A DNA stretch of 64,000 nt. Origin: Cheilinus undulatus. Its lineage: Eukaryota; Chordata; Actinopteri; Labriformes; Labridae. Made by a program: the position numbers and the translations under genes. Positions within the stretch are counted from its first letter, which is position 1, and every line of letters begins with the position of its first letter. The stretch lies in NCBI RefSeq assembly GCF_018320785.1, contig NC_054884.1, positions 18,229,667 through 18,293,666 on the forward strand, written 5' to 3'. The notes under the pieces were generated by a model, which searched no databases, was not told the DNA's origin, and saw only the letters and a program-made list of their open reading frames with translations. Positions 9,949-22,258 of this stretch are shown one piece after another.

Positions 9949-12900
9949 TCAGTCTTTCGTGGTTTTCTTCAGTTTGGTTTTCAGCTCAGACATCAATGGA
10001 TTTCCAAATCTGAGGAGGAAAGAGTAAACCCAAGAATCAAAAACCATCTGAATACAAGATGCCTCATTTGTGTTGAATTTAACAGTGTAAGCACTTTGAT
10101 ACTTTACCCTGGATGTTTTGGTGGCATCCATTTAGGTCTGTGTTGTGTCTCATCTTGTTTGGTAGAGTCGCTCTTCTCTTCTTTCTCTGTCTCTGGCTCC
10201 TTTTGATAGAGGGGAGTTTTAATCATGTATGTGCTACAATACAAGATAAAAGTAGTACTGAAAAACCATTAATAGTACCTGTGAGTTGTCCTCTGAGCTG
10301 TTTTCATCTTTTAATACATGTTGTGTCTTTTTCAGAACAGGAAATCCAGCACCAAGCCCTGGAATACAATAAAAGTGATTGATATTGTTTATGGTTTATG
10401 AAAACAAACACGAGGAAGGTTTCCATATGTTACGAGCAACCTACCAGGCAGTTTTATCCCAATGCCCATGCCTCCCAGAGGAACACCTGCAGGGACTTTG
10501 ACAGGAGCAGGTGTGGGATCAACGGAAGGCATAAGTAGCAAAGAGCGGGGATCTTTGGGTGGTCGAACATGAGGGTTTTTTACAGCAATTCTTGATCTTT
10601 GTGCACTGAAGTCCAGCACAGAGGTATCCAACTGGAAAAGGAAAGAAGATAAATCCATTGTATGGCTATAGGTTGTGAACAGTATTTTAGTCAATATATG
10701 ACAATCTGACTATTTTGATGGTTAGTTAAACAAAAAAATACCTCAGTCTGATCTTCAGACTCAAGCTTCAGCTGTTCTTCCACCTCAGCCCTGTTAGGCC
10801 CAGGTACTAAATCGGTTTTGTCCTCTGACCATCCAAGCTGCATCTTCTCAAGCGAGGGCAGCTTCAGTGACGTCTCGTCTGACTGGGCCAAGGTGACATC
10901 TCCTGGACCAAATTCAGCCAACAGAATTCCCTCCTCAGATGAAGCATCTGAGCTACTTGGTGATTGAGATGATTCAGTTTGTAAAATATCTTCTTTAGCC
11001 TCAGGTGGAGTTATGTCAAGAGACTCCACTTTGATAAGAGCCTCCTGAGGGTCTTCTGTCAGTGACATATCTTCTGTGATTTTGAAGTCTGCTTTTCTTG
11101 AAAGGTCTGTCTCCTCCTCATCAATCTCTCTGTGTGATTCATGTGATTTTTCCTGTGTTTGATCCCATTCTTGACTCATCACTCCCAACCCTCTCTCTTC
11201 AAGGTTATATCCTGCTACAGACCCCTCATCTTTTAGGTATGACTGCTCCACATCAGCTGTTTCCTCAGATACAGAGTTTTGTTGCTCTACTTGTTGCCCT
11301 GAGATGTCCCCTGATTCTGAAGCATTCACCAACATGTCATATGTACCATGGATCGGCCCTGTGTGGGTTGATCTCAGTAACTGTTCCTCACTGTTTTGAG
11401 TTCCCAATTCACTGAGAGACTGGTCAGAAAATCCAGACTCTGCTGTTGATGAAGACATCTCTGCATCACTCACTAACTCATATTCTCCTGAATTTGACTC
11501 CACAAGCTGCTCATCTTCCACCTCTCTCTGTTCCTCTTTTGCCAGCTCTACATCAGTGCGAATTTGTAGTCCAAGTTCAGTCCCTTTTTGATGTTTTTCA
11601 TCGTCCTTTGACAGTGTCTCCATCCACAAATCAAGGATTTCCTCATCAATATGATCTGGACTTCCACTGCCTGAGCAAACCGTTTCTTCACCATGAGTTA
11701 CTTCTGATTCTACAACATGCTTCAGCATTTCTTCTGTGGATATCATGGTAACATCTTTTGGTTTTGACTCCATTATCTCTGAGTCAGGAGTTTCTTGAAA
11801 GTCTGAGAGTTGATTTTTCATCTCTTGGGACTTAGCATCTTTAGTTAATGCTAACTCTGAAATCAAAGCACTCATCTCTTTGGTTATAGCTGGTGCCATT
11901 TCAGCAACCTGCAGATCAAAGTTTCCCACCTCACTTTTCTGCATTCCACAGTCTGCATCCTCCTCAACTTTAAGACCTGCGACTTCTAAACATTTCCCTG
12001 CATCTTGAAGTTCTATGTCCTCAAGTGATTTAGGCTTTGTCTGCACATTTTCTGAAATGTCCTCCAGTAAATTAGACGTCCTGTTGATTTTTGGCTCAAG
12101 ATTCACAGTGTCTGCCAATTCCAGAAGGCTTGTCTCTGTTGTATTTTGCTCCTCTGCCTCAAGCAATTTCAGAGTTTCCTCTACTAACATTTTTTCCATC
12201 GCTAGAAAGCCATCCCTTGCAGCATCTGCTTCTTTGGAAGGACCCTCAGCCATTTCCACCAAAAGCTCTTCATTTTGCAGATCTTTCTCATTTGTAAAGC
12301 CAAAGTCTGACACGGATTCCTTTTCTGCAGGTTCGATCCCTGTTGTCATTGAGGTAACCATCGATTTTCTGTCCTCTTCTGCAGAAAAAGGTCCTTTTTC
12401 CTGAAGTAGCTGTTCTATAATTGGCTCCACTGGTTCTTGTGTCAGTCCAGCACCAACCAAATCAAAGTTACTCTTACTAGTTTCTTTCTTTTCTTGAGTA
12501 TCTTTCATATGCTCCTGCACCAGCAAACAGTCCACTTCAGCACTGCATCCACTGTTTTGAAGGCTCCCTGTCTCTCTGCTCTCCACCTCTTCTGGTAACT
12601 GGGTGGTCTGGACTTCCTTGGAATCTCCAACTTCCAGGAACCTTTGTGTTGTATTTTCATCTGGCCCTGGCTCATTGTTGTGTTCAGGAACTCCCTCTTG
12701 TACTTCCTCACATGAGGGAGGGTTAAGCTCCTCCGACACAACAGAGTGGCCTTCAAGTATACCCTCAGGAGTTTTTTTTAACTCCCCACTTTGTTCCTGT
12801 CCAGTCTCAATGTCAGGTTTTACAGTAACTGATGAGGCTGTATGTGCTTCTCTGAAGTTACTTTCTTTAATATCTTCCTGCTCTTCATATTCATCAAGAA

Positions 12901-14853
12901 ACCTCTCAAATGCTGAATAATCTGATGATGTAACACCCACATTTGTATTGATCAAAGTGTCATAGCTTTCTGTCTCCCTGCAATCTGTCTCTGTTAATCT
13001 GGTTTGCACACTGGTGTCCTTTGCCACTTCCTCTTGCTTTTCATTTGTGAGCGGCTCAATTTGAACATTTAGCACAAATTCAATGATTTGATCATTTGAA
13101 TTGTTGTCTTCTGGCACTTCTTGTGAGTTTTCTTCCTGCTCCAGCACTTCTCTCAGTGCCTGGTTGTTTTCAGTCTTAGTCTCATCTTCTTCCTGGATTA
13201 CGGCTGCCAGATCGTTCTTGTCCATTGAGCGCTCATCCTCCTCTTTCACATCCTCTGATTTTTCGCTCTCATTTCTTGGAGTCATCACATGCTCTTTTCC
13301 AATAGCTACCAGCTCATCCTCATGTACAGTGATGCTTTTGTTGTAGGCCACAAGTAGGTCATCATTTGAAATTTTTTCCTGTGCTGAGAGCTGCTTTTCG
13401 ACCTGTACTGCACCCACACCTGACTCCATTTCTTTTTCAGAGGCTGGCATTAAGACACCATCACTGCTTTCTACTTCCTCATGCTTCTTCAATAGATCTG
13501 TCTCATTTTTCTGCACACTAAGCTCTTCTATGTGCATGCTTGCTTTCTCTGTGATTGTGCATGATTTCTTCTGATTGTCATCTGCCACCACATCATGTTC
13601 ATCATCCTCTACCTTGTACTGGATCCTTGGCTGAGTTTCCTCCATTATTTGCTGAACATTCAGGCTCATTTCCCACTCAGCTTCTCCCTTAGCACATGAC
13701 AAATTTTCACCCATTGCATCATCCATATGTATCTGTGACCTCATTTCTAAGCATTCATCAGATTTCTCATTTTTGGGCATGTCATCTTGCTCAAGAGTGA
13801 GCAAATCATCTTTTTTTTCTTCATCTTTCAGGATGAGCCCTGACTTATCATTTCCCATTTTGGATACCTCTTCTTCCTTTGTGTCTTCATCTCTCTCTGA
13901 CTCTTTCTTTGTTTCGAACCGTTTGCTGTTTTCATCACGCCCAAGGTCGATTTCTGTGGTGCAAAGTTCCCAGGCAACAGCTGGCTGAGATGAGCTAAGC
14001 AGAGAGGTTGTCGTAACTGGTTGTTCCTCATCGACTTCTCTAATGTTGGCTTCCCCCCCTTCATGACTACATTCTGCAAGCTCACCGTCAACTGTAGATT
14101 CTTGGAGACAGTTTGAGTCTTTGCTATCAGTGTTTCCTGGCTCTGACCTGAGCAATCTGTTCACAGCTCCGGTTATAAAAGACTGAGGGAAAGACAGAGA
14201 GAAAGACATATACTTCATGATTAATTGATAAAGTCTTCTGCAACTGACTCAATAGATTGATCTAGCTTTCCTTCTTCAATATTCACACCGTATATGCTTA
14301 CATTTCCCTTGTTTCAAAAACATCCTGATTGAATATTTACCATGTATGGACACAACTGTTTTACCCCCCACCCCCCGTTCTTTTTTTTTTTTTTTTTTTT
14401 TTAATAAATCTTCAGCTGTTTTTTGTTTTGTGTAGCTAAGAGAAGGTTTTATGGAACAGCAAGTATTCACATTGTTATGTTCTTGTCGCTTAGCAGCAGT
14501 CTGGGGATGGCCTCTTCCTGTTACAACATGACAATGCTTAAACCCACAATAAAGTACCCATAAATAGAACACACTTTTATTTTGATCTTGATTACAAGTC
14601 AAACAATCCCCTCTGGGGTGAATGGCTTTAGATAAGTGTTTGCAATGTTACGATTGCTACACATCACTACACAAGAAAAGCATTTGTTTGGATTTTTGTT
14701 GCACGTATCCTGATGAAAATATGAACTTTAACTAAGTCAGTTTTGCTTCCTTCAGACTTTATGGTTCATTACTGTTCCCAAACTAACCTGCTCAGTGCTC
14801 GGCAGATAGAGCACAGTCAGCCTCTGCCAAGCCAGAAGATCTGCATCATTCAT
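9949..14853 (-). CDS. Large acidic protein, apolipoprotein B receptor-like, with partial CPI motif
   Basis: Predicted complete gene of six exons: 14853-14788, 14182-10742, 10631-10445, 10358-10279, 10199-10108, 10009-9949, about 1308 residues; phases match throughout. The first exon is short (M-N-D-A-D-L-L start, LTVLYLPSTEQ) and joins in phase 0 to SFITGAVNRLL. The second exon encodes about 1147 residues extremely rich in Glu, Asp, Ser and Lys with no fold I recognise. The C-terminal exons are conserved in style: LDTSVLDFSAQRSRI, a Gly/Pro segment (GMGIGIKLPG), then TQHRPKWMPPKHP and GNPLMSELKTKL. Human APOBR likewise has an N-terminal LYLP-type helix, an acidic middle and a C-terminal HPG-x-x-ELxxxL segment, so I lean that way. 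TxxRPKx6P also matches the core of the actin capping-protein-interaction motif. Exon 1 and the name are the least certain parts. Confidence 0.72.
14183..14787. other. Intron with homopolymer T run
   Basis: This is intron 1 of the acidic protein gene. It holds a C-run followed by about 21 T at 14382-14402 and otherwise nothing recognisable. The apparent 108-aa frame across it is a shadow through low-complexity DNA. Confidence 0.45.
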
Positions 14854-15179
14854 ATTTTGTGATAGATTTGGTTTGATAAAAAGGCCTAAAACTGTGGTTT
14901 TTCTCGGAGGGTGTGGCAAATTAAAGGGGCCTACTGTGGTTTCATGACAGCAATGGGAGGAAACCAAAACAGTGATGATGGAGTACACCAAAACAAAGAC
15001 GTTAAAATAGCCCATTGAGCTGTTGAAAGCTCCTGAGGTGAGTGAGTTGGTCATCACTTTAAACAACACCTTCATGACTGAATACAGTAACTTAATTAAC
15101 ATTAACATTATTTACACTGCTAAGAGCTACTTTGATGGTTTGTAAACTTCCTCCACCAGGTTGTCCAGTTTGTTTGAGT

Positions 15180-15760
15180 CAAGGTTACAATAGTTTTGGA
15201 TTTTTCATTAGTTTTTTATTTTATTTGTTCTCGCTTTCTATGTTCAATTTCAGTTTGGTTTTAATTAGCTGGTTGGTTAGTTAAGTCTAGTTTTTATTTT
15301 TACAAAAATACTTTGTTTTAGTTTAGTTTTTATTAGTTTTAGTGTTTTCAGATAGATGTCGGGGCTGAGTGAACGTCATACATTTAAAAAAAACATATTC
15401 AAACAGGCTACTCTTCACCTATCATTTTGTTTATTCAAAGATGATGTTTGAATACCGCTTCAGACATAAAATGACCACTATGTGAAGTCTTAACCAATCA
15501 GTTCAGACAATTTTACACTCCCCAGACATGGGTGAAGGTGCCAGTCAGTATGGTTGTGTCAAAGACTAAAACTAAGGATATTTTGTCTCTATTTTTATTC
15601 TATTTTAGTTAGTTTTGTAAGCGTACTATACAGTTTCAGTTAATTTTTGTTTTTTTTTTTGTTAAAGCTTAGTTTTATTTAGTTTCATTTAACTAAAATG
15701 ATTTTTTAATTTCAGTTTTAGTTATTTAGTTAGTCTTAGTTAACTAAAATAATACATAAT
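15180..15760. repeat. AT-rich dispersed repeat with inverted 'ttagtt/aactaa' ends
   Basis: The stretch is dominated by 'ttagtttt', 'tttattagtt' and their complements, with 'ttagtttttatt' near the left and 'aactaaaat' near the right. This is the look of a decayed palindromic fish MITE. No target duplication could be fixed by eye. Confidence 0.4.
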
Positions 15761-16290
15761 GGTTTAGTACAGTTTGCATTTCCAAAGGCACCTGCACCCT
15801 CATTTGGTGGGCAGCATTGTGCGTTGGATGGTAAGGCTACACCTGCAGCTGGAACACTTTGTCGTGCCCCACACATAACCCCACAGTGCAGTCCAGTTCC
15901 CTCTGCACCTCCTCGTCACAACAAGCACCAGGAGGGTCTGCACCTTCAAGGTCGTCCATGGGTTGGTACTACGTGCTGACATGTTGATTAAAAATATTGT
16001 CCTGATAATATTCTGTTTTTGAAATAAACAAGATATTTAAACATGGCAGGTGTTTGTGTTCATTTCCACTATTGTGTGAGAAGGGATGATTCTTTTGACC
16101 AATGAGCAAACTACATTGTGTCTACTGTGTGTCAAAGTCTACTGTTTAGGGATGGACAGGGACGCTTGGCACCCCTTTTTAAGGGAGCTAAAAAAATAAG
16201 ACTGCACAGGTCAGTTATTAAGGACCCTTAACTTTTGATAATGGAAATGCAAATAAATGCATACAGAGCAAACTGAACCATACTGCATGG
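15761..16290. mobile_element. Candidate MITE with inverted ends
   Basis: The left end reads 'ggtttagtacagtttgcat' and the right end, reversed, reads 'atggttcagtttgc' and later 'gcatttcca'. The arms pair only roughly. Terminal similarity and size suggest a non-autonomous hAT-type element, but boundaries are approximate. Confidence 0.4.
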
Positions 16291-18790
16291 TGGAAACAAC
16301 CCATAAGAGCTTTGACTGACAAAATAGTCCCTATTTTGATTCATTTTGGTCCCATTTGTTTAAAACAATGCACTCTCTCTTATTTGCACAATCCCAATCT
16401 TATTATGACTGATGATGATGAAAACTACCCAAGCTTAATAAAAAAAAAATCAGATCTTCAGGGATAATTTTAACACAAGTTTCCTGTAAGTGAAAACAGG
16501 AAATCATGTGCAATTGGACAGTGTGTTGAACCTCACCCTCATGCTTTGGTTATTAAAAACAAAAAATACCTCAGAAATAATCCATTACAAGTCGCATCAA
16601 TCAATTTGTTTGGCATGTTTAAACAGTAGGCTTTAAAGGTCAAATTGAATTGTCAATTTTTACTTTTTGTCTGTAAATTTCCATTGGATGTGTGCAAGAA
16701 AGAGCATGGAAGATAAATGTCACTGATATATACTGATTTTGATTTATTGCATTTTTTGCACAGAGGGAGACATATGGGGAGATGGAATGACTGAGTGCTG
16801 AATATGTTCAGACAGAGAATTATTCACACCGAGGAAGACAGATGTTGACAAGTTGATCTGGCTATTACCTAATGCCACCCAGTGGAGCAATCACAGGGCC
16901 TGCAGTCTGCATTGTTTCAGCACACAGTTACATGTTTGAGGAGATGGATGTCAGGCTATGTGCACTAATAATGTATGCTACAGTGTAGATTTAACGTATA
17001 ACTATAATCCAGGCTTATGTTACAGCGTTTACTGACTAAAACCATCACCTTGCTTCTTTAAACTGTCAAACATTTCAGTCATGGATGATCTTTGCAGTGG
17101 AAAGTTTAATAAAAGATTTTCAGTGGCGTGCTGACACCAATACCCCCACCCCCAGCAGCGGTTTCACACATTAACAATAAACTTATGTGAGTGGCCAGTC
17201 ATCTGACAGCTTTGTTTGTTTGTTTCATTTGGTCTCAAAAAAACAATTGATATTACTTTGAGTCTGTTTCATAGCCAGCTCAAAACTCCTCACAGGGACT
17301 TTAATTTCTAAAAAGCATCAATGTGCAGACAGTCCATGTCTTTGTGAGCCAGGTCAGAAGGAGACGAAGAGGAGGGAGCAAGAGAGGTGAGGAGACAAGG
17401 GGAGGGGGGTTAATACAGAATACAACCTGAGGCATAAGTCCCTATACAGGAAGAGAGTAGCCCTGGATCCACATTACACTTCCTCTTCACATTAACATCG
17501 AAGCATTTATCTCTATAGTCAGTAAGTTTTAATGAGGCTCACCCAAACAGTCCAGAAAGTTCTCTCCACCCTGTTGATGATGGGGCTTTCAGGGTCCATT
17601 TTCAAAGCGTGCTCCTCTTTTACTTCAGGATGTTGATTTTACCGTGTAAATGAAGCACAGTATTCTTAATGTTCTCAGACATCAATCTTCATCCGGGCAG
17701 GTTTATACACCTCTGCTAGCTGGCAGGCAGGGCTCAGTTCCTCAAACAGACTCGTGTCCGTGTATCATAATGAGGAAGAAGCTCATTAACACAGCTGAGA
17801 AGCCGCTGCATCGAAACTAAATGTCGCAGGTTGTGGACACACGTCAGTGAGTTTCTGCAAAGTCCGACCACAGTAGCGGTGTGAGATGGTTTCCAAGTGA
17901 CAGAGAGGTCTTAAATTTAGCCTAATGCTCTCAACAACAAGGTCTAAGCTTAATTCTCCACAGTAGCAAACTAGTGATGGAAAATTACGCAAAGTATGAA
18001 AGCTATCTGAGCATATTTCATCATGACTGATTTTGCAACACGGCGACCAACTTCCCTATATGAATAAACTGATTTTAATCTATGCTTACACCTAAATATA
18101 GCCTTTAAAGATGGGCATTTATTTAAAAAGGATAATATTAAATATTAATATTAATTAAAAATAGATTTTTGCCAAAAGGAGGTATTTCATGGCAAAACAG
18201 AGCACAACAACCTTCAGTAAACTCAGGGGTTGTCAACAGTTATCTAGCTTGTGGTGGCAGTAGCCAATATCTTGTCATGTTCTTCTGCTGGTGTAGGCTA
18301 TAGGCTACTTAATAGAGTGGACCCTATCAGATTTTGCACATTTAAGTATCTTGTGGAGGAGGAGTAGCTGACACCCATAAAAACAGTTTAAAACTTTTTA
18401 TGATTCAAGGGTATGGTAGTCCTGAGTCTCAAAAAACAAAAACAAAAACAAAAACAAAAAAAAACAAGAAGAAAAAAAGAATAATTAACTGCTGAAAACA
18501 GCTGCTGTGAAATACTTTATCTGAAATATCCAAGAGAGCCTGGCAGCAGGCGTCAGACATCCATAAATGACTGAGCACTTGGCTGTTTATCAGTAAATTG
18601 CTTGGGCTCACTGGTGAAAGCTGTTCTCCTTGGTGTCATGTTTACAAGTAAGACTTTATTTTTAGTGTTTGAAATAATAGACTGCAACATTTTGAAACAA
18701 TCTGGATATTTACAACTGATAAATAGTGTTTATGTATCTTGTAAATTGGCAAATTTGCTAGTTTACTTATACTTTTCCCAGCTAACAGGC
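16291..18790. other. Intergenic DNA without recognised genes
   Basis: I found no exon chain, TIR pair or SINE. There is a purine-rich patch near 17360-17410 and an (acaaaa)n microsatellite at about 18430-18465. Several small open frames exist but have no family resemblance or splice support. Confidence 0.45.
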
Positions 18791-18792
18791 TT

Positions 18793-20028
18793 CTAAACTT
18801 AAAACAAAAAGCAAGGCAATTTGTGTTTGGTACATTATTTCTTTGTTGTAACAATGCTTCTTGGCAATAAATTTTATACCGTTGGAAAGCCTGTTTATTA
18901 CCCTTTTAAATGATACTACATTTGTAAGGATCATGCATTTGTGGGATGAGCAGCAGAGCTGAGTATGTGGGTTGCGCCCATGAAAAATGTGCCACATCTT
19001 CTCTGCCAATGCCAAACAGCTGATTCTGCCATTGACCCTTGTTTGGTGGATTGGATGATTGGAGTTTGAAGAAACAAGACATATTGACAATTTAACAATT
19101 TATTCATTGGACAAACAGGAGCCTCAGTAGTGTGTGGAAGAACCATACACAGCCACAACAGCCTAGCACTTCCTCCTCATGCTGGTCACCAGCCTGGTCA
19201 CACACTGCTGTGGGATGGCATCCCATTCTTCAACCAGCATTCGTCGCAAGTCAGCCAACATGGTTGTGTTGGTCACTCTGGCATGAACAGCACACCCAAG
19301 CTGATCCCACAAGTGTTCAATGGGGTTGAAGTCAGGACTGCTGGCAGGCCACTCCATCCTCTCCACTCCCAAATTCTGGAGGTAGTCTCTGATAAACCCC
19401 GCTCTGTGGGGGCGCGTGTTGTCATCTTGGAGGATAGAGTTCTTGCTGACAGGGTGAGAAAACAGTATTCTTGGGGTGTTGTCTTCTTGGGACGCCCACT
19501 TCGAGACCTGTTTCTGACATTCCCTGTTATATGGAACTTGGCCTTCAGTTTGGAGATGGTACTAGGGTTCACTCCAAACAATGCCGCAACTTGGTTTTGT
19601 GGAACACCAGCTTGAAGTCGCCCTATCGCACGGGCCCTATCCAGATCAGTCAAAAGTGGCATGCCAATCTTGAAGCAGACATCTACTGACCACTGTAGCA
19701 GGGCCCATGCTCACAGGTGCTGCCAATCAGGCACCTGATTGGCCACACCTTGGGTTACCAGAAGCTCAAAACAAGAGTCAATAGCAACAGCAAAATAAGC
19801 TGTTTGGCATTGGCAGAGAAGATTTGGAGCATTTTTCATGGGCGCAACCCACATACTCAGCTCTGCTGCTCATCCCACAAATGCATGATCCTTACAAATG
19901 TGGCATCATTTAAAAGGGTAATAAACAGGCTTTCCAACAGTATAAGATTTATTACCAAGAGGCATTGTTACAACAAAGAAATAATGTACCAAACACAAAT
20001 TGCCTTACTTTTTGCTTTAAGTTTAGTT
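18793..20028 (-). mobile_element. Deletion-derivative Tc1-like transposon with long inverted repeats
   Basis: Terminal inverted repeats of roughly 230 bases (about 18793-19030 and 19790-20028) flank a degraded transposase on the minus strand. The outermost bases read TAAACTTAAA and its complement, consistent with a TA target. The N-terminal part, 19662 to about 19450, keeps a helix-turn-helix (QVAALFGVNPSTISKLK) and GRPKKTT. The frame then jumps to the end of the catalytic region (DDNARPHRARV-like and [14 protein letters not shown], the latter near 19340-19270), so about half of the normal roughly 340-aa protein is missing and frames are shifted. It cannot encode a working enzyme. Confidence 0.85.
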
Positions 20029-20199
20029 CAAATAACATTCCACTGTGTTTTTTAATTATTATGCAAATATGATTTAATTAAAGAAATATCTGCTTTTCAA
20101 TTTTTTTCAATTAAAGTTTTCAATTGTGTCACTTTTCCTGATCAATCTCAGTCTCAGACAGGTTTGTTTATTAGTTTGCAAAGTGAGCCTAATTAAAGG

Positions 20200-20890
20200 G
20201 AAACCAATTAAGGTTGTTCAACATTATGAAGCACGTCACAGCTTTCATGCAATATGAAGGGAGGAAAGATCTTTCTGCAGATGAAAAGCATGAAATAGTT
20301 CAGTATTTTGCAAAAGGTTTGAAAACACTGGATATTTCACTAAAAATTAAGAGAGATCATTGTACGGTGAAAAGATTTGAGTGTGTTTAGATAAAGGTGT
20401 ATTGAGGAAAGTTTCTGTAAAGCAAGTTAATTGTATTAAGAGAGCAGCTGTGAAAAATCCACTGATGATTATTAAACAGGTATTTGAAGCTACTGGTTCC
20501 TCTGAAGTCCCAAGAACCTCTTGATGCAGGATTCTCCAGAGGCTTGCTGATGTGCGTAAAGCTATATTTCAGCCACTCTTTACCTATGCCCACAAGAAAA
20601 CAATGATTGCAGTGGGCTCAGAAATATATGAAGACTAATTTTCAGACAATTTTATTCACAGATGAATGCTGTGCTGCACTGGATGGTCCAGATGGAGTTC
20701 TGGATGGTTGGTGGATGGCCGCCATGTCCCAGACAAGGCTGGAACCCCAGCAAGGAGGTGGTGGAGTGATGTTTATGGGCTGTTATCACAGGAAGTGGGT
20801 TGCTAGGCCTCTTTAAGGTACCTGAAGGTGTGAAAATGACCTCAGCAAAATATTTCCTGCCTCTTTTCACTGTCCTATCTAAAAAAAGGA
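20200..20890 (+). mobile_element. Second Tc1-like transposase remnant
   Basis: On the plus strand an N-terminal helix-turn-helix-like segment (GRKDLSADEKHEIVQYF near 20260-20315) is followed about 250 bases on by RxQWAQKYMKTNFQT and TDECCAALDGPDG, then QQGGGGVMF, as in Tc1/IS630 transposases. Frameshifts and stops break it. It is immediately right of the previous element but is a different subfamily. Confidence 0.75.
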
Positions 20891-22258
20891 TAACAGTGAC
20901 ATTTTGATCCAACATACTCTTTGACTTAAAAATGTATAAGTGAATCGCTATCTTTAAGAAAAAAATCAACAAAAATGTGAGCCAATACAGAAAATGTAGA
21001 TCAGCCTTTTCCAAACTTGAATATAATTTAGTACTTTATAATTTGAAACCTAAAAATATTCTGGGGCCCACCAAAAAACCCTTTGCAACCATAATATGAG
21101 ACTCAAAAATGTACCTTTATTAATCACATTTTTTTGTCATAATCACAGAATTACAATGTAAATGCTTAGATTTCAGATACATTAGGGTGTCACAATGTAC
21201 AATTAATAAGCCGCTGCCATCATCAGGCTTCTGCAAAGACTTAAATATTCTTTTGGAATATTTATGAAACTTTGTGGCCCAGCAGACTCTTCCAGAGTAG
21301 CATTTGCATCTTCAAAGACTGATAAATTCTTAAAATTGAGAAGAGAGCAGCATGGTTCATGTTTAATGGGGCGAAACCAGTTTATCCAACACCAGGTAAA
21401 CCCTTATACTGGTCGTATACCAAACAAAATGATGAGGCCCAAGAACGGATGTAAATTATACATTACATATACACGTGACTCAGTCCTTCCTAGTTAAAAT
21501 GAGCTCTTCTTCTATCCGAAATGAACATTTATATATCAGTAACGGAATTCTTGATGTCCAAAATGAATTGTGCCTTGTAAGAATTTCAGAACATAATCTG
21601 TATTTGGCGTTATGTTAAATTCAGTTTCAAATATCATCAGTTGGAATTCTGACCAGTGTATAAAGAGAAACACAAGGGGAACACGTTTGTTGAAACTGCT
21701 CAAGTACTAGCTATTAAAACTGAGAGGAGGAAGTCCTAAACTAAACATTTAAATCAACCAGATAAACCACACAGCACCTCCTCTTCTTCTCCTCTGCACA
21801 GTGAAGTGACAGTTCTGCGGTCAGGGTGCAAAGCGGAACAAAAAATTTGAAGAAGTTTATTTTAAAATGGGAAATGTTTGTGTGGCCACCATTTACAGAC
21901 ACTACAAAACCCTGAGACAAAAACACAATGCAAAGACAAACCTTTCAAAAAAATTCAATAAATCTACATTTATTTTCCAGTGCAGATTTAGAAAATAATC
22001 TGCGGGTTCATTATTGTAAAGTCTGTATACAAAAATATGGATATTTGTATAAATCATGTAGCAGTGAAACACAGAATGGAGGATAGATTAAGAATAATAA
22101 ATAAAGATAAAAAATGTTGATAGCAAAACCACACCTGTTGATCACATTAAAGAGAGTTAGATAACCTAAAAACATGGCTACAGCTGAATATTTACCATAA
22201 AAATATACAGGATATTAGTAAATGGAGTACATTATATATGGGGGCTCTCATTATGGCT
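20891..22258. other. Intergenic/3' flank with candidate poly(A) signal
   Basis: No coding evidence is visible. On the minus strand an AATAAA at 21974-21969 lies about 285 bases beyond the stop codon (22259) of the downstream Ig gene block and is a reasonable polyadenylation signal for it. The rest is AT-rich unique-looking DNA. Confidence 0.45.

Noticed and set aside
12015-12404. Serine-rich open frames antisense to the large acidic exon (also 5133-5429, 6015-6323 and 13101-13346)
   Set aside because: They are reverse shadows of Glu/Ser/Asp-rich coding sequence, with no own splice or start evidence.
15800-15982. 60-aa minus-strand open frame
   Set aside because: It lies within a probable MITE and resembles no protein I know.
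17300-17992. Possible first exon or CpG-type promoter in the intergenic region
   Set aside because: There is a purine-rich patch and a short open frame only; no splice-compatible partner exon was found.
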